Part shown: piece after piece, positions 1 to 7,548 of the stretch | Layout of the letters: every line of letters starts with the position of its first letter | Position numbering within the stretch: the first letter of the stretch is position 1 | Origin: a virus | Length of the DNA: 36,583 nt | IMG/VR virus record: IMGVR_UViG_3300046703_000186 | Coordinates: 1 to 36,583 of that record | Strand: one strand, 5' to 3' | The notes under the pieces: model-generated | Databases searched by the model: none | The model's input: only the letters and a program-made list of their open reading frames with translations | What the model was told of the DNA's origin: nothing | Translations under genes and position numbers: made by a program

Positions 1-61
1 TATATTGTTTCGTGAGCTGGAAGTATGGCAGACTCCCACAAATATATCCTGCCACCGTCAT
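1..61 (-). CDS. 5' part of small tail-tip protein, continues at the right end of the window
   Basis: The ATG at 61-59 is preceded by GGAGG (spacer ATCAGC) that directly abuts the TAG stop of the tape measure gene. The frame reads MTVAGYICGSLPYFQLTKQY and runs off base 1. The last ten bases of the window repeat the first ten, and in that overlap the frame continues without interruption as KQYTDFTNAGADLK at 36583-36359. The joined product is 91 aa up to an in-frame TAG. Its place, directly after the tape measure and directly before the distal tail gene, suggests a small virion or tail-tip protein. I do not recognise a named family. The open frame and ribosome site are seen directly; circularity is inferred from the repeat and the frame continuity. 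Confidence 0.75.
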   Translation of the reverse strand, partial: MTVAGYICGSLPYFQLTKQY

Positions 62-71
62 GCTGATCCTC

Positions 72-2528
72 CTACTTCAATTTCCCGGCGTGGTAGCCCT
101 GCCGAGCTACGTCATCCATTTCCTTTTTGACAATGCGCTTAAGCTTCCCGGCATCATAGGCTTCGGAAACGGAATGCAAATGGATATCGCCTATTGAGAC
201 TGAGGCTCCTCCGCCGGCGGGCGCCAGGCCGCGGTTAGCACGCATGAAGTTCAGTGTACCCATGCTTCTCATCGCTTCGGGATTCAGGACACCTTCTCCG
301 GCCCTGAGACGATAACCGCCGGTTGTGGAGACTTCGCCACCACCATGCATCCAGGGCAGGAACGTCTTATTAAACTTGTCAGAGCCTGGAAGGCCCTCTT
401 GTGGTTTCTCTTTCTTTTCGCCCCAGTGTGGGATCTTGGGGATATCCTTGAAAGGGCTGATGAGGTTTATAGCCTTTATAGCAAGGTTTACCCCATCAAT
501 AATAAGATTTACAGAGGTCCTTATTGCACCAACTATCCCATCCCACACTGTCTGCCAGGCGGCTTTAACCCCATCCCATATAGCCTTAACCGTGTCAATC
601 AACGGGTCCATGACTGTATGCCAGGCCTTTTTCAATGCACCCCAGACTCCGGTTATGGCACCGCTAATTCCACCCTTGCCATCTTTTCCACCCCAAACGT
701 AACTCCAGGCCCTACTAACAGCGTTCCAGACGGCCTTGACCGTCCTTATAAGCGGGTCGATGACAGCATGCCAGGCTCTTTTGATCCCCTGCCAGATAAG
801 CTTTAAGCCTGCTATTCCCAGGTTCCATATTCCCTTCCAGATCCTAATGATGAACCTGAAATATCCAGCCACCGCATTCCAGATGATCTTAATGGTGGCC
901 ACTATGATCTTAAAGACGGGAACAATGATGTTGCGTATCACCCACACGGCAACCTTGATCTGAAAAGCGATAATCTTAAACAGGACGGTGAAGAACGTCT
1001 TGAGCACGCTCCATATAACCTTCGCCGCTATGATGATGGCCTTCCAGACAACCGTGAGAATCGTCTTGATAGTGCTCCAGTGACTCTTGAAGAAGGCCGC
1101 GATGGGCCTCCATATGGCAAGTAGGAAACGCTGGATGGGTGGCCACACGGCGTCAAATGCCCTCTTTATGCCATCCCAGACCTTTTTCAGCACCGGGCCG
1201 ATCTGCTTCCAGTATTTCTTGATGAGGAGGGCCGCGATAACGACGATAGCGACAATCGCAATAACGACCAGGACGATGGGGTTAGCGGCAAGCAGGGATG
1301 AGAGAGCTGAGAAGCCACTGCTGATCATTCTGAAGGCCTTCATCATGGTGCTGGCCATCTTCAAAAACTTCGCGCCGATTGTCAGCACCGGACCGACCGC
1401 CGCTAACATCAACAGAAATATAACTATGGCGGTGCGAATGGGACCGGGAATCTTGGAGAAGGCGGTGGCGATCCAGCCCACAACAGTCGCAAGCTTGGAG
1501 AATATTGGAAGGATTGATTTGATAGCATCCATGATCCCCTTGCCCAGGGGTTGCAGGGCGAGGGAAACCTTGTTCTTGAGGATCTTGAACCGGTCTCCGA
1601 GGGTCATGGTTTCTTTGGCCGTTTTGTTTATCGAGATCGGGGTTTTCTTCAAGGTCTTTATGAGATCCTCGAAGTTAACCTTGCCCGACCTGATAGCATC
1701 GGCCATTGCAGGACCTCCGCGAGTACCGAACAGCTCGACGGATAATCTTGTGGCCTCGGACGCGCTTCCGGCGTTCTTGATCTGTGTGATAAGCTTCGGA
1801 AATTCAACAGCGGGGTCCTTGCCTGCTTTGGCCAGTTTGGATAGACCGGCATTCAGGCCCATCATAACCTTGGAGGTTTGCAGTCCCGCCTTGTCAAACG
1901 TGCCGATGAGGGCCGCTGATGCTTCAAACGAAAAACCTACGCCCCTCAACTGGGGTCCAAACCTGGTCAAATCCCCCATCAGGCTATTTATAGGGATACC
2001 GGTTTTCGTGGTTACCCCGTACAGATAATCGAGCGCCTTCCCCTGGTCCTTGGTCGCTATCGCCCAGTTATTAAATACCTTCGCGGCATTCGTGCTGGTT
2101 TCTACTACGTCCGACTTGGTGATCCTGGCCAGGTTCAATAACTGTGTCGTGAGGTCCTCAAGAGGTTTGCCCACAAGCCCGGTCTTTATGCGCAGCTGCG
2201 ACATCGCCTCAGCTACCTTCTCGGCGGATTCGGGGACCGTCTTGAGCACCGTCTTGAAGCTTTTCCCGAGCGACTCGGCCGCCTTGCCCGTCTCGCCGGT
2301 GCGCTGCTGTATGATCCTCATGCCCTTACCGACGTCCATCGCGGCGGCCACGGCAATGCCACCAACAGCAAGGATAGGCAGGGTGAGTCCCTTGGTAAGG
2401 CTCTTGCCCATGGAAGCCCATTTTGTTGAGGTAGCAGCAAGGCGCGTGGAAGCCTTGCTCATCCCCGCGTTAAACTGCGCCAGGTCGCTCGTTATTCTTA
2501 CTATTAGAGTCGCTACCGCTCCGGGCAT
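72..2528 (-). CDS. Tail tape measure protein
   Basis: A protein of 818 aa, the longest in the genome, placed directly after the tail assembly chaperone frames as in most siphoviruses. It sets tail length and forms part of the DNA ejection channel. The N-terminal third (about residues 60-330) resembles the phage minor tail/tape measure domain. Strongly hydrophobic segments lie near residues 360-385 and 408-435. The C-terminal half is rich in Trp, Ile and Lys with tandem near-repeats, for example KRAWHAVIDPLIRTVKAVW at about 580 and KKAWHTVMDPLIDTVKAIW at about 625. Such helical, Trp-periodic repeats are usual in this family. The ATG at 2528 has GGGAG seven bases upstream and overlaps the chaperone extension by 59 nt. 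The stop is TAG, followed at once by the ribosome site of the next gene. Confidence 0.95.
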   Translation of the reverse strand: MPGAVATLIVRITSDLAQFNAGMSKASTRLAATSTKWASMGKSLTKGLTLPILAVGGIAVAAAMDVGKGMRIIQQRTGETGKAAESLGKSFKTVLKTVPESAEKVAEAMSQLRIKTGLVGKPLEDLTTQLLNLARITKSDVVETSTNAAKVFNNWAIATKDQGKALDYLYGVTTKTGIPINSLMGDLTRFGPQLRGVGFSFEASAALIGTFDKAGLQTSKVMMGLNAGLSKLAKAGKDPAVEFPKLITQIKNAGSASEATRLSVELFGTRGGPAMADAIRSGKVNFEDLIKTLKKTPISINKTAKETMTLGDRFKILKNKVSLALQPLGKGIMDAIKSILPIFSKLATVVGWIATAFSKIPGPIRTAIVIFLLMLAAVGPVLTIGAKFLKMASTMMKAFRMISSGFSALSSLLAANPIVLVVIAIVAIVVIAALLIKKYWKQIGPVLKKVWDGIKRAFDAVWPPIQRFLLAIWRPIAAFFKSHWSTIKTILTVVWKAIIIAAKVIWSVLKTFFTVLFKIIAFQIKVAVWVIRNIIVPVFKIIVATIKIIWNAVAGYFRFIIRIWKGIWNLGIAGLKLIWQGIKRAWHAVIDPLIRTVKAVWNAVSRAWSYVWGGKDGKGGISGAITGVWGALKKAWHTVMDPLIDTVKAIWDGVKAAWQTVWDGIVGAIRTSVNLIIDGVNLAIKAINLISPFKDIPKIPHWGEKKEKPQEGLPGSDKFNKTFLPWMHGGGEVSTTGGYRLRAGEGVLNPEAMRSMGTLNFMRANRGLAPAGGGASVSIGDIHLHSVSEAYDAGKLKRIVKKEMDDVARQGYHAGKLK

Positions 2529-3122
2529 GCTTGCGCTCCCATGACATTTGATAGAGTTTCAGGTAGGTGATTAGACCTGGCCAGTTAGGTCCGGACTCGG
2601 GCTTTTCCTCTTCCTCTTCCTGGAGCAAGGGGAATAGTTCATCAGGCATGATGAGGGGATCTGATTCTTTGCCTCTGTTAACATTCAGTAGGATCGAGGC
2701 AACAATGCCCGCCCTGTTATCCGCCCGACGACAGGCCTCCTGGAACCGTTCCAGAAGGGCATCGAATTCTTGCGGCGCGAGATCCCAGTATTCCTCGTCG
2801 GTCAGACCGAGGTCGTATCTACCGGCGGCCCAGCGGGTGAGCCCGTCTCGGATAAAGGGGATTCATCCGTTCCCATCAACTCTCCGATGATGTCTGAGAT
2901 CTCCTCGAGCTTATCCAGATCGATCATCTTCGCCAGGCCATCGATCGTGAGATCCGGGTCCTCATGAATGAGGCAGGCCCAGACGATCGTCGCCAGGTCT
3001 GTTGCGGATTCACTCATCTCGCCGATGGATTTCCCAGCGGCTTTCTCGAACTGCATCTGAGACCAGAGGTCCAGCCTGAGAACCCTGGGCCTATCCAGCG
3101 TGATGGTCATGTCTCGCGCCAT
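2470..3122 (-). CDS. Tail assembly chaperone, -1 frameshift fusion (G-T type)
   Basis: Long form of the tail assembly chaperone, which coats the tape measure protein and recruits the tail tube protein during assembly. Translation starts at 3122 and reads 90 codons. At the heptamer C CCT TTA (2859-2853) the ribosome would slip back one base and then read IRDGLTRWAAGRYDLGLTDE and onward to a TAA at 2470-2472, giving about 217 aa. The extension frame has no start codon of its own in a sensible place, is rich in acidic and helical sequence, and contains the LTDEEYWDLAPQEFDALL pattern common in the second chaperone frame of siphoviruses. It ends inside the start of the tape measure gene. The heptamer matches the X XXY YYZ rule. 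Frameshifting itself is inferred. Confidence 0.85.
2802..3122 (-). CDS. Tail assembly chaperone, short form (G type)
   Basis: A product of 106 aa made when no frameshift occurs. It starts at an ATG with AAGGAGG four bases upstream and lies 9 nt after the major tail protein stop. Residues about 1-85 form the folded part (start MARDMTITLDRPRVLRLDLW). The last 16 residues, after the slippery site, are Pro/Gly/Ser-rich and look like the disposable tail of the zero-frame product. Size and position between the major tail protein and tape measure genes are the usual ones for this family. Sequence alone would not identify it strongly; the arrangement with the overlapping -1 frame does. Confidence 0.85.
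   Translation of the reverse strand: MARDMTITLDRPRVLRLDLWSQMQFEKAAGKSIGEMSESATDLATIVWACLIHEDPDLTIDGLAKMIDLDKLEEISDIIGELMGTDESPLSETGSPAGPPVDTTSV
2853..2859 (-). promoter_or_regulatory. Slippery heptamer CCCTTTA for -1 frameshifting
   Basis: On the minus strand the codons TCC CCT TTA contain C CCT TTA. After slippage both tRNAs re-pair on CCC and TTT, and reading resumes at ATC. The new frame stays open for 127 codons to 2470. The base upstream is another C, giving a run of four. Confidence 0.8.
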
Positions 3123-3131
3123 ACGTCCTCC

Positions 3132-3566
3132 TTATGAATCGTATCCCGACATTGTCACCGGTCCGGTCAGCTTGATCTCGACTTTCGCGGTTATTGCATC
3201 CTCAACCGGGAAGCCGATCTCCATGTCCTGCACGTTGGCCGCGAACGTGAATTCCGTGTCTTCCTCATCGGTCGCGATGACCTTCCAGTTGCATGTCTCG
3301 CCAGATTGCTTGAGAGCCCAGAGAGCCTGGTGAGTCGCCGAGTTCGGATCGAAGAAGATCTCGAACTTCAGCTCACCGGTCTCGATGATTCCAGCGATAT
3401 ATTCCTTCGTGCGGAGCAACGACGAGTGAGAAGTGACGTCAACCTGGTCCGTCTTGCCGGACGGCAGGTCGAAATCCTTCACGCCTTCGATGGTCGAAAA
3501 ATGCTCAGTGGGAGTTGCGCTGTCGCCCAACTGCAACTGAGTTCCCCATCCTAGTATTGGTGGCAT
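3132..3566 (-). CDS. Major tail protein (tail tube)
   Basis: A 144-aa protein (MPPILGWGTQLQLGDSATP) between the tail completion gene and the tail assembly chaperones, the standard place of the tail tube subunit. The sequence is beta-rich, with a pattern seen in many siphovirus tube proteins: an early segment on removal or identification of a target (IEGVKDFDLPSGKTDQVDVT) and a late acidic beta-hairpin (DEEDTEFTFAANVQDMEIGF). The chosen ATG at 3566 has AGGAGG five bases upstream; an open frame extends further back, but only through an intrinsic-terminator-like hairpin. That hairpin (3581-3604) directly before the ribosome site may separate this highly expressed gene from the upstream connector genes. 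Confidence 0.85.
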   Translation of the reverse strand: MPPILGWGTQLQLGDSATPTEHFSTIEGVKDFDLPSGKTDQVDVTSHSSLLRTKEYIAGIIETGELKFEIFFDPNSATHQALWALKQSGETCNWKVIATDEEDTEFTFAANVQDMEIGFPVEDAITAKVEIKLTGPVTMSGYDS

Positions 3567-3580
3567 TTTGCCCTCCTTCG

Positions 3581-3604
3581 AAAAAAGCCGCCCCTGAGGC
3601 GGCT
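3581..3604 (-). terminator. Intrinsic terminator-like hairpin before the major tail protein gene
   Basis: On the minus strand the 7-bp stem AGCCGCC/GGCGGCT with a 5-nt loop is followed by TTTTTT and then, after four bases, the GGAGG site of the major tail protein. It sits inside a run of co-directional late genes, so it is likely read through or used to tune expression. Confidence 0.7.
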
Positions 3605-3629
3605 CTTCCATGTTTGTTGTTCAGATCGA

Positions 3630-3998
3630 TTAGCTGCTGTAGGCTTCCTCCCTACACCAGATCCGTACACTCAGAATTGTCCTGTAAAGCGGCGGGGCCG
3701 AATCCGGAAAGTAATCGTCGATTTCGTTCTCGACAAAGACCACCAGGAGATCGGTGCCCTTATAGCAATCCAGGTAATTTCCGATGTCTCGCGCGAGTCC
3801 TTTGGCACTGGCAGAGGTCACGCCATAGACACTGACCTGGTATAGTGGGTGAATTAATGCGGTTCCGCTGTGTGAGCGCACCCGGGGCCCGCCTACCTGT
3901 TGGTATACGATGGCGGGATAGGTCGTCTTCTCCTGAACCGATGGATAAACATTCTCGGTGAATCCTTGCAGGATGTCGACAAGTTCGGTCTCTATCAT
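3630..3998 (-). CDS. Tail completion / tail terminator protein, DUF3168-like
   Basis: A 122-aa protein with start MIETELVDILQGFTENVYPS, followed by TTYPAIVYQQVGG and a later HPLYQVSVYG. Short alpha/beta proteins of this kind (DUF3168, related to tail terminators such as lambda gpU) cap the tail and form the head-tail interface. It lies between the HK97 gp10-like gene and the major tail protein, as in many siphoviruses. The ATG shares a base with the upstream stop (TGATG at 4000-3996), so translation is probably coupled. No ribosome site is needed under that reading and none stands out. Confidence 0.8.
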   Translation of the reverse strand: MIETELVDILQGFTENVYPSVQEKTTYPAIVYQQVGGPRVRSHSGTALIHPLYQVSVYGVTSASAKGLARDIGNYLDCYKGTDLLVVFVENEIDDYFPDSAPPLYRTILSVRIWCREEAYSS

Positions 3999-4399
3999 CA
4001 GATCGCCCCCAGGGCCCTCATCCTTGTCATGAATTCATCCTGCGCTGCGGATTGAACCTGGGGATCCTCGAGGGCCGGTCTCAGGAATGGAGTCGCCGGC
4101 ATTGCCCCCGTATATCGCCCCGTGGATTTCTGAGTTCTCGGAGGCGTCCCGAGTTCCGCGAAGCGCATATAGAAAGCATCTCGTCCGACACCGACGTCCC
4201 GATTTTTCGGGCCCTTGCCGAAAACCTTGATCTCTTCTTTTCCGGCGCCGGTGAGTTCGGGAGCTCCAGCCTGGGCTACTTCCTGCACGACGTCGGCTGC
4301 GGCATCCAGGACCCCCGTTATAACGACGGTTTGGACCTTGGCCTCGATGCCCCTGAACTCCAGGGCGGCTTCCTTACCCCCGATGACGGCGATTCCCAT
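3998..4399 (-). CDS. HK97 gp10-like head-tail completion protein
   Basis: A 133-aa protein (MGIAVIGGKEAALEFRGIEA). The middle carries PKNRDVGVGRDAFYMRFAEL followed by GT and a prolines-containing loop, and the end has MPATPFLRPALED. This FxxRFxExGT then PxxPFLRPA pattern is typical of the HK97 gp10 family of head-tail joining or tail completion proteins. It lies between the head-closure and DUF3168-like genes. The ATG at 4399 overlaps the preceding stop as TGATG; an earlier in-frame start would lie inside the upstream gene and is less likely. Confidence 0.85.
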   Translation of the reverse strand: MGIAVIGGKEAALEFRGIEAKVQTVVITGVLDAAADVVQEVAQAGAPELTGAGKEEIKVFGKGPKNRDVGVGRDAFYMRFAELGTPPRTQKSTGRYTGAMPATPFLRPALEDPQVQSAAQDEFMTRMRALGAI

Positions 4400-4719
4400 C
4401 AGACTTCCTCCCGGCACATCAAGACGAGTTCCCGGGACCGCTCCTCGGTATTGAGCACCGCGAGAATCAAGAGCAACCTCGAACCCAGAAGGATCCTCAT
4501 GGTGCTGTCGATCCCGGATTGATACCGCATGTTCACCTTATGGGTGACATCCGCGTTGACCTGTTGGGCATCGAAGTATTCCCGGCCGCTCAATGGCTCG
4601 ACCGAGGCCCAGGTGTCAAGCACCTTCTCCCATGTGATAATGGGTGCGCCATCGTCACCCTTGGCCGTGCTTATAGGCTTCTGAATGGTTACACGGTGGC
4701 GAAGAAGTCCTGCTCTCAC
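4399..4719 (-). CDS. Head-closure / head-tail joining protein (SPP1 gp16-like adaptor)
   Basis: A 106-aa protein whose start (V/M)RAGLLRHRVTIQKP is the hallmark of the phage head-tail joining family, which stops DNA leakage below the portal adaptor and docks the tail. Later parts show EKVLDTWASVEPLSGREYFD and a beta-strand ending typical of the family. The GTG at 4719 overlaps the upstream stop as GTGA; this start gives the usual N-terminus, whereas the GTG at 4734 would add five residues inside the neighbouring gene. It is the third gene of a coupled connector block. Confidence 0.88.
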   Translation of the reverse strand: MRAGLLRHRVTIQKPISTAKGDDGAPIITWEKVLDTWASVEPLSGREYFDAQQVNADVTHKVNMRYQSGIDSTMRILLGSRLLLILAVLNTEERSRELVLMCREEV

Positions 4720-5282
4720 GCGAACTTCACCCACCTGTAGGGCCCGAGAAGAGCCTCGATCGTGAAGGGAATCCGAGATATCGTCGATCCAACAACTACC
4801 GGCTCCCGGTTTTCATACAGGTGAGCGGCAAGCAACTTGATGGCGTTCCTGATCGCGGCAGGGACATCATTGGCATCATCCCCGTAACCGCAAACGAATT
4901 CGATGATCACGGGGTAGACCGGCGCCAGGACCGCGGCCGGCCAGGTACATCCGTAATTCAGGACCGCCATGTTCCGGTGCAAGTCCGCGGTGAAAGCCTC
5001 GAAATCAAGTTCCTGGTTGTCGAAGTCTGTATACACAACAGACTCCACCGATTGAAGCGGTGGCCAGGGAAGATGCACATGATCCTTCCATGGGAACCTC
5101 GGGAGCTCGACCTGCCAGGTTTGGGTGATCAAGGCTCTCCGGGTGTAGTTCTCCACCCAGTCGACGGCCGATCTTATAAGGCTATCGAGTAGGTTGTTCT
5201 CCTCGTTGCCGTCGATCCTCAGGTAAGCTTTGAGATCGCTGATGCTTACCGGAATCTTCGCGGCCTCGACTGTTCGCTTCAC
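4716..5282 (-). CDS. Head-tail connector, HK97 gp6-like adaptor
   Basis: A 188-aa mostly helical protein. The N-terminal region ISDLKAYLRIDGNEENNLLD followed by SAVDWVENYTRRAL is the signature of the HK97 gp6/SPP1 gp15 adaptor family, which forms a ring under the portal. A later stretch FVCGYGDDANDVPAAIRNAI, then a leucine-rich helix and a C-terminal IEALLGPYRW, also fits the family. It starts at a GTG that overlaps the upstream stop (GTGA). Being placed between the capsid gene and the head-closure gene supports the assignment. Confidence 0.9.
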   Translation of the reverse strand: MKRTVEAAKIPVSISDLKAYLRIDGNEENNLLDSLIRSAVDWVENYTRRALITQTWQVELPRFPWKDHVHLPWPPLQSVESVVYTDFDNQELDFEAFTADLHRNMAVLNYGCTWPAAVLAPVYPVIIEFVCGYGDDANDVPAAIRNAIKLLAAHLYENREPVVVGSTISRIPFTIEALLGPYRWVKFA

Positions 5283-5473
5283 AGGAGCCCCCTCCGAATC
5301 ATCGCCTTGCGGGATATAGCCTTCTCGCGGTCTTCCTTTATCGCCCGCTCCGGCTCAATGAACCCGTTCTTTACGAGCTTCCTGGGGTTAGGTCCGTCGG
5401 CAAAATCGATAACGTCACCAGGCTCATATCGCTTACCGAGGATCACTATCGGTTTCTTGACTACGTGGGACAT
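5279..5473 (-). CDS. Small conserved-type head-region protein, unknown function
   Basis: A 64-residue protein (MSHVVKKPIVILGKRYEPGD) between the major capsid and gp6-like genes. The first 45 residues look like a small beta-barrel with Pro/Gly turns (PIVILGKRYEPGDVIDF, then NPRKLVKNGFIEP), a type common in this position and sometimes annotated as a capsid-associated or decoration-like protein; the rest is a charged helix. The ATG at 5473 has GGAGGG three bases upstream. A GC-rich hairpin and a G-run lie just before it. I cannot assign a function. Confidence 0.75.
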   Translation of the reverse strand: MSHVVKKPIVILGKRYEPGDVIDFADGPNPRKLVKNGFIEPERAIKEDREKAISRKAMIRRGLL

Positions 5474-5482
5474 GGTCCCTCC

Positions 5483-5518
5483 AGGGGGGGGTGGGGGACG
5501 GCACGAATGCCGTCCCCC
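5483..5518 (-). other. Stable hairpin and G-run after the capsid gene
   Basis: Between the capsid stop (5541) and the next gene the minus strand carries an 11-bp perfect stem GGGGGACGGCA/TGCCGTCCCCC (5518-5508 with 5503-5493) closed by a TTCG loop. A C-rich run follows (5 then 8 C on the minus strand). There is no T-tract, so it is more likely an mRNA end-protecting structure or processing site than a terminator. Confidence 0.6.
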
Positions 5519-5540
5519 TCCGGATCGGGTTAGGATCGGA

Positions 5541-6785
5541 CTATGAACTGACGATGTTGTCGAGGACCACAAATGGGCTGGCCTCGGTCACTCCGTCTTC
5601 CAGGGTCAGGGTCGAAGAAAGCCACGGGCTGCCGTCCACGAGCTTGAACGCCTTCACAACGGTGGTGTTCCGTGTGAAGTAGACGTGCTCGCTCATCGCG
5701 ACTGCTATCCCGAAGCCGTCCTTGATCAGGTAGTAGGCGAAATCGGCCAGCATCACGTCACCCTCGGAACCGAGGGCCGGACTGCGCTGATTCTTGAAAA
5801 TGGGCATTCCCAGGATCGTCCCGGGTGTGCCGGCGGCCGCGTTCGGCTGCCATACCAGATGACCTTCGGTGTCTTCCATCTGCAAGAGCCTGGGAATGAT
5901 CGTCGAACTCACTACCCAGAGACCATTCTGTCCGAGGAATGAGCCGTACATCTCGCAAAGGTCCGCATAGGTCACGTCGCCGCTCGTGGTGCGAGGCACC
6001 TGTACTGTGGCCGCATGCCCGATTATCGGTGTCGGGCTGCCCACATTGCGTAGGAACGCCGTATCCTCGGCTGCTACCAGGGCACCGCGGAGCAGGTTAT
6101 TCAACAGAACGCTTGAGGCCGGAGAGTTGCGGAGTAGCTGGTCGGAAACCGGTATGTGGCCGGCGACCTCCTTGGGCGTAAGAACGATCTGGTCAAGCTT
6201 GAAAGCGGTGGCAGGCTTCGTTTCCTGCTCATCGATCCACTGGACCTCTACCCCTCCGTACATGTTGTCGCCGTAATTGACGGCCGGCATCTTGAGGGTG
6301 GCATCGGGCATCGATGCGTCCGCAGGGATAACCGTCGCCCGAGGTCTCACGACCGCTTCTTGGGGGGACACCTGGAGGATTGTGGTGGAGAACTGATCAG
6401 GGACCAGAAAGCCGCCTGCATCCGCATCGGCCACCGACTGCCCACCGAGATCAGTATCCTCGCGCGTCTCGTCGGGGACCAGGCGCGGATCGCTTGGCCG
6501 GAACCTCACGGCATACATGAACTCGCCCAGGCTGCGGAATCCGCCGTCGCCTTCGGGTATGCGCTCCTTGCGCTCCTTCATCTTCTCGTCGATCATCCGC
6601 TTCTCGAGCTCTTCGTGCTGCTCGATGTCTTCGCGGATCGCGTCTGACTCTAGGAGTGCCGCCTTATACTCGGTGGCCTCTTCCTCGTTCAGGCTTCGCT
6701 TCTCTTCGTCAGCCTTGTCGAGTAGCTCTTTTGCCCTCTTGAGCAGGGCTGCCCGCTTCTCGCGTTTTTCCTTATTCGGGTCCAT
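5541..6785 (-). CDS. Major capsid protein, HK97 fold
   Basis: A 414-aa protein. Residues 1 to about 105 form a charged coiled coil (KRAALLKRAKELLDKADEEK), the delta or scaffolding domain that the prohead protease removes. The body follows after a Gly/Asp-rich linker: SVADADAGGFLVPDQFSTTI, then the E-loop region, a strand with KPATAFKLDQIVLTPKEVAG, and the tail region with GTILGMPIFKNQRSPALG. These are standard features of the HK97 family. The start has AGGA nine bases upstream. It follows the protease gene by 19 nt. The predicted length of the mature shell protein would be about 300 residues. Confidence 0.95.
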   Translation of the reverse strand: MDPNKEKREKRAALLKRAKELLDKADEEKRSLNEEEATEYKAALLESDAIREDIEQHEELEKRMIDEKMKERKERIPEGDGGFRSLGEFMYAVRFRPSDPRLVPDETREDTDLGGQSVADADAGGFLVPDQFSTTILQVSPQEAVVRPRATVIPADASMPDATLKMPAVNYGDNMYGGVEVQWIDEQETKPATAFKLDQIVLTPKEVAGHIPVSDQLLRNSPASSVLLNNLLRGALVAAEDTAFLRNVGSPTPIIGHAATVQVPRTTSGDVTYADLCEMYGSFLGQNGLWVVSSTIIPRLLQMEDTEGHLVWQPNAAAGTPGTILGMPIFKNQRSPALGSEGDVMLADFAYYLIKDGFGIAVAMSEHVYFTRNTTVVKAFKLVDGSPWLSSTLTLEDGVTEASPFVVLDNIVSS

Positions 6786-6804
6786 TTTCTTGTTCCTTTC
6801 GTGT

Positions 6805-7512
6805 TTACATTCGCATGGTTAGTTCGAGGCGATGTCGCAGCATGGAGAGATCCGCTGGGATCTCCGCCGGCTCTTCCGTCTCTGGCGAAAGGCCGTTGAG
6901 CGTTGAAATCGCGTTGACGATTACGGCGCGGTCCTCATCATTCAGCTCCGCGCCCGCGTATGACTTGGTGAAAACGGCTTCGAGCCGCTCGTAGGAAATG
7001 CCCGCCCGCTCGAGGGCCCGAACTGCAACATCAGTCGCGGGATAGGCGGGAAATGTACAGGGCGAGAGATCAAAGACATTGCATTCGATGAGCTCGCGCT
7101 GGACGGGTTTGGCCTCTTCGTCCCATTTGTCCTTCAAGGTTCGGAAGCCGAAGGACATCTGACTCACATCGCCGCGGTCTATTGAGACCATGGCGTCCCG
7201 GGCCCACTGAGTATCAGGGGGAAAAGCCTCGAAATAGAGACCTTTCTCATCCTCGGCCACGGTCAGGGTCTTTGCCTTGTTCCTACCGAGGACATAGTTG
7301 GAATCGTGATTCCATAGGGCCCTAATGTCATCAGACTTGATCGAGCGCTTGAAGGCACCCGGCCGAACCATTTCAATGAAGCCACCGAGATCCTCGCTCC
7401 AGGTATTGAAGACCGCGGCATGACCGGCTATCTTGGGCGGCTCATCACCATCCGCGCGTATGGTGCGAAGATCCTCAATGGTGAATGCTCGCCTTTCAAT
7501 CTTTTTGTCCAT
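6805..7512 (-). CDS. Prohead protease, HK97/U35 family
   Basis: A 235-aa protein. The core runs from KIAGHAAVFNTWSEDLGGFI through RPGAFKRSI, then ALWNHDSNYVLGRNKAKTL with the likely catalytic His, and RGDVSQMSFGFRTLKDKW with the likely nucleophile Ser. These match the peptidase U35 (HK97 gp4) family, which cleaves the capsid delta domain and itself during maturation. The ATG at 7512 has TGGAGGT six bases upstream. A terminator-like hairpin that overlaps the portal stop lies immediately before this ribosome site. The C-terminal 60 residues are likely cut off during maturation, by analogy. Confidence 0.92.
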   Translation of the reverse strand: MDKKIERRAFTIEDLRTIRADGDEPPKIAGHAAVFNTWSEDLGGFIEMVRPGAFKRSIKSDDIRALWNHDSNYVLGRNKAKTLTVAEDEKGLYFEAFPPDTQWARDAMVSIDRGDVSQMSFGFRTLKDKWDEEAKPVQRELIECNVFDLSPCTFPAYPATDVAVRALERAGISYERLEAVFTKSYAGAELNDEDRAVIVNAISTLNGLSPETEEPAEIPADLSMLRHRLELTMRM

Positions 7513-7527
7513 CGTTTACCTCCAACT

Positions 7528-7548
7528 AAAAAAGCCCCCGAAGGGGTT
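7528..7548 (-). terminator. Terminator-like hairpin between portal and protease genes
   Basis: Minus strand CCCC-TTCG-GGGG followed by C and TTTTTT, overlapping the portal TAA stop and ending four bases before the GGAGG of the protease gene. The stem is short but has a stable UUCG loop and a good U-tract. Confidence 0.6.

Noticed and set aside
345-2028. Several plus-strand open frames of 150-310 codons opposite the tape measure gene
   Set aside because: They mirror the codon structure of a clear minus-strand gene, have no ribosome sites and no recognisable products.
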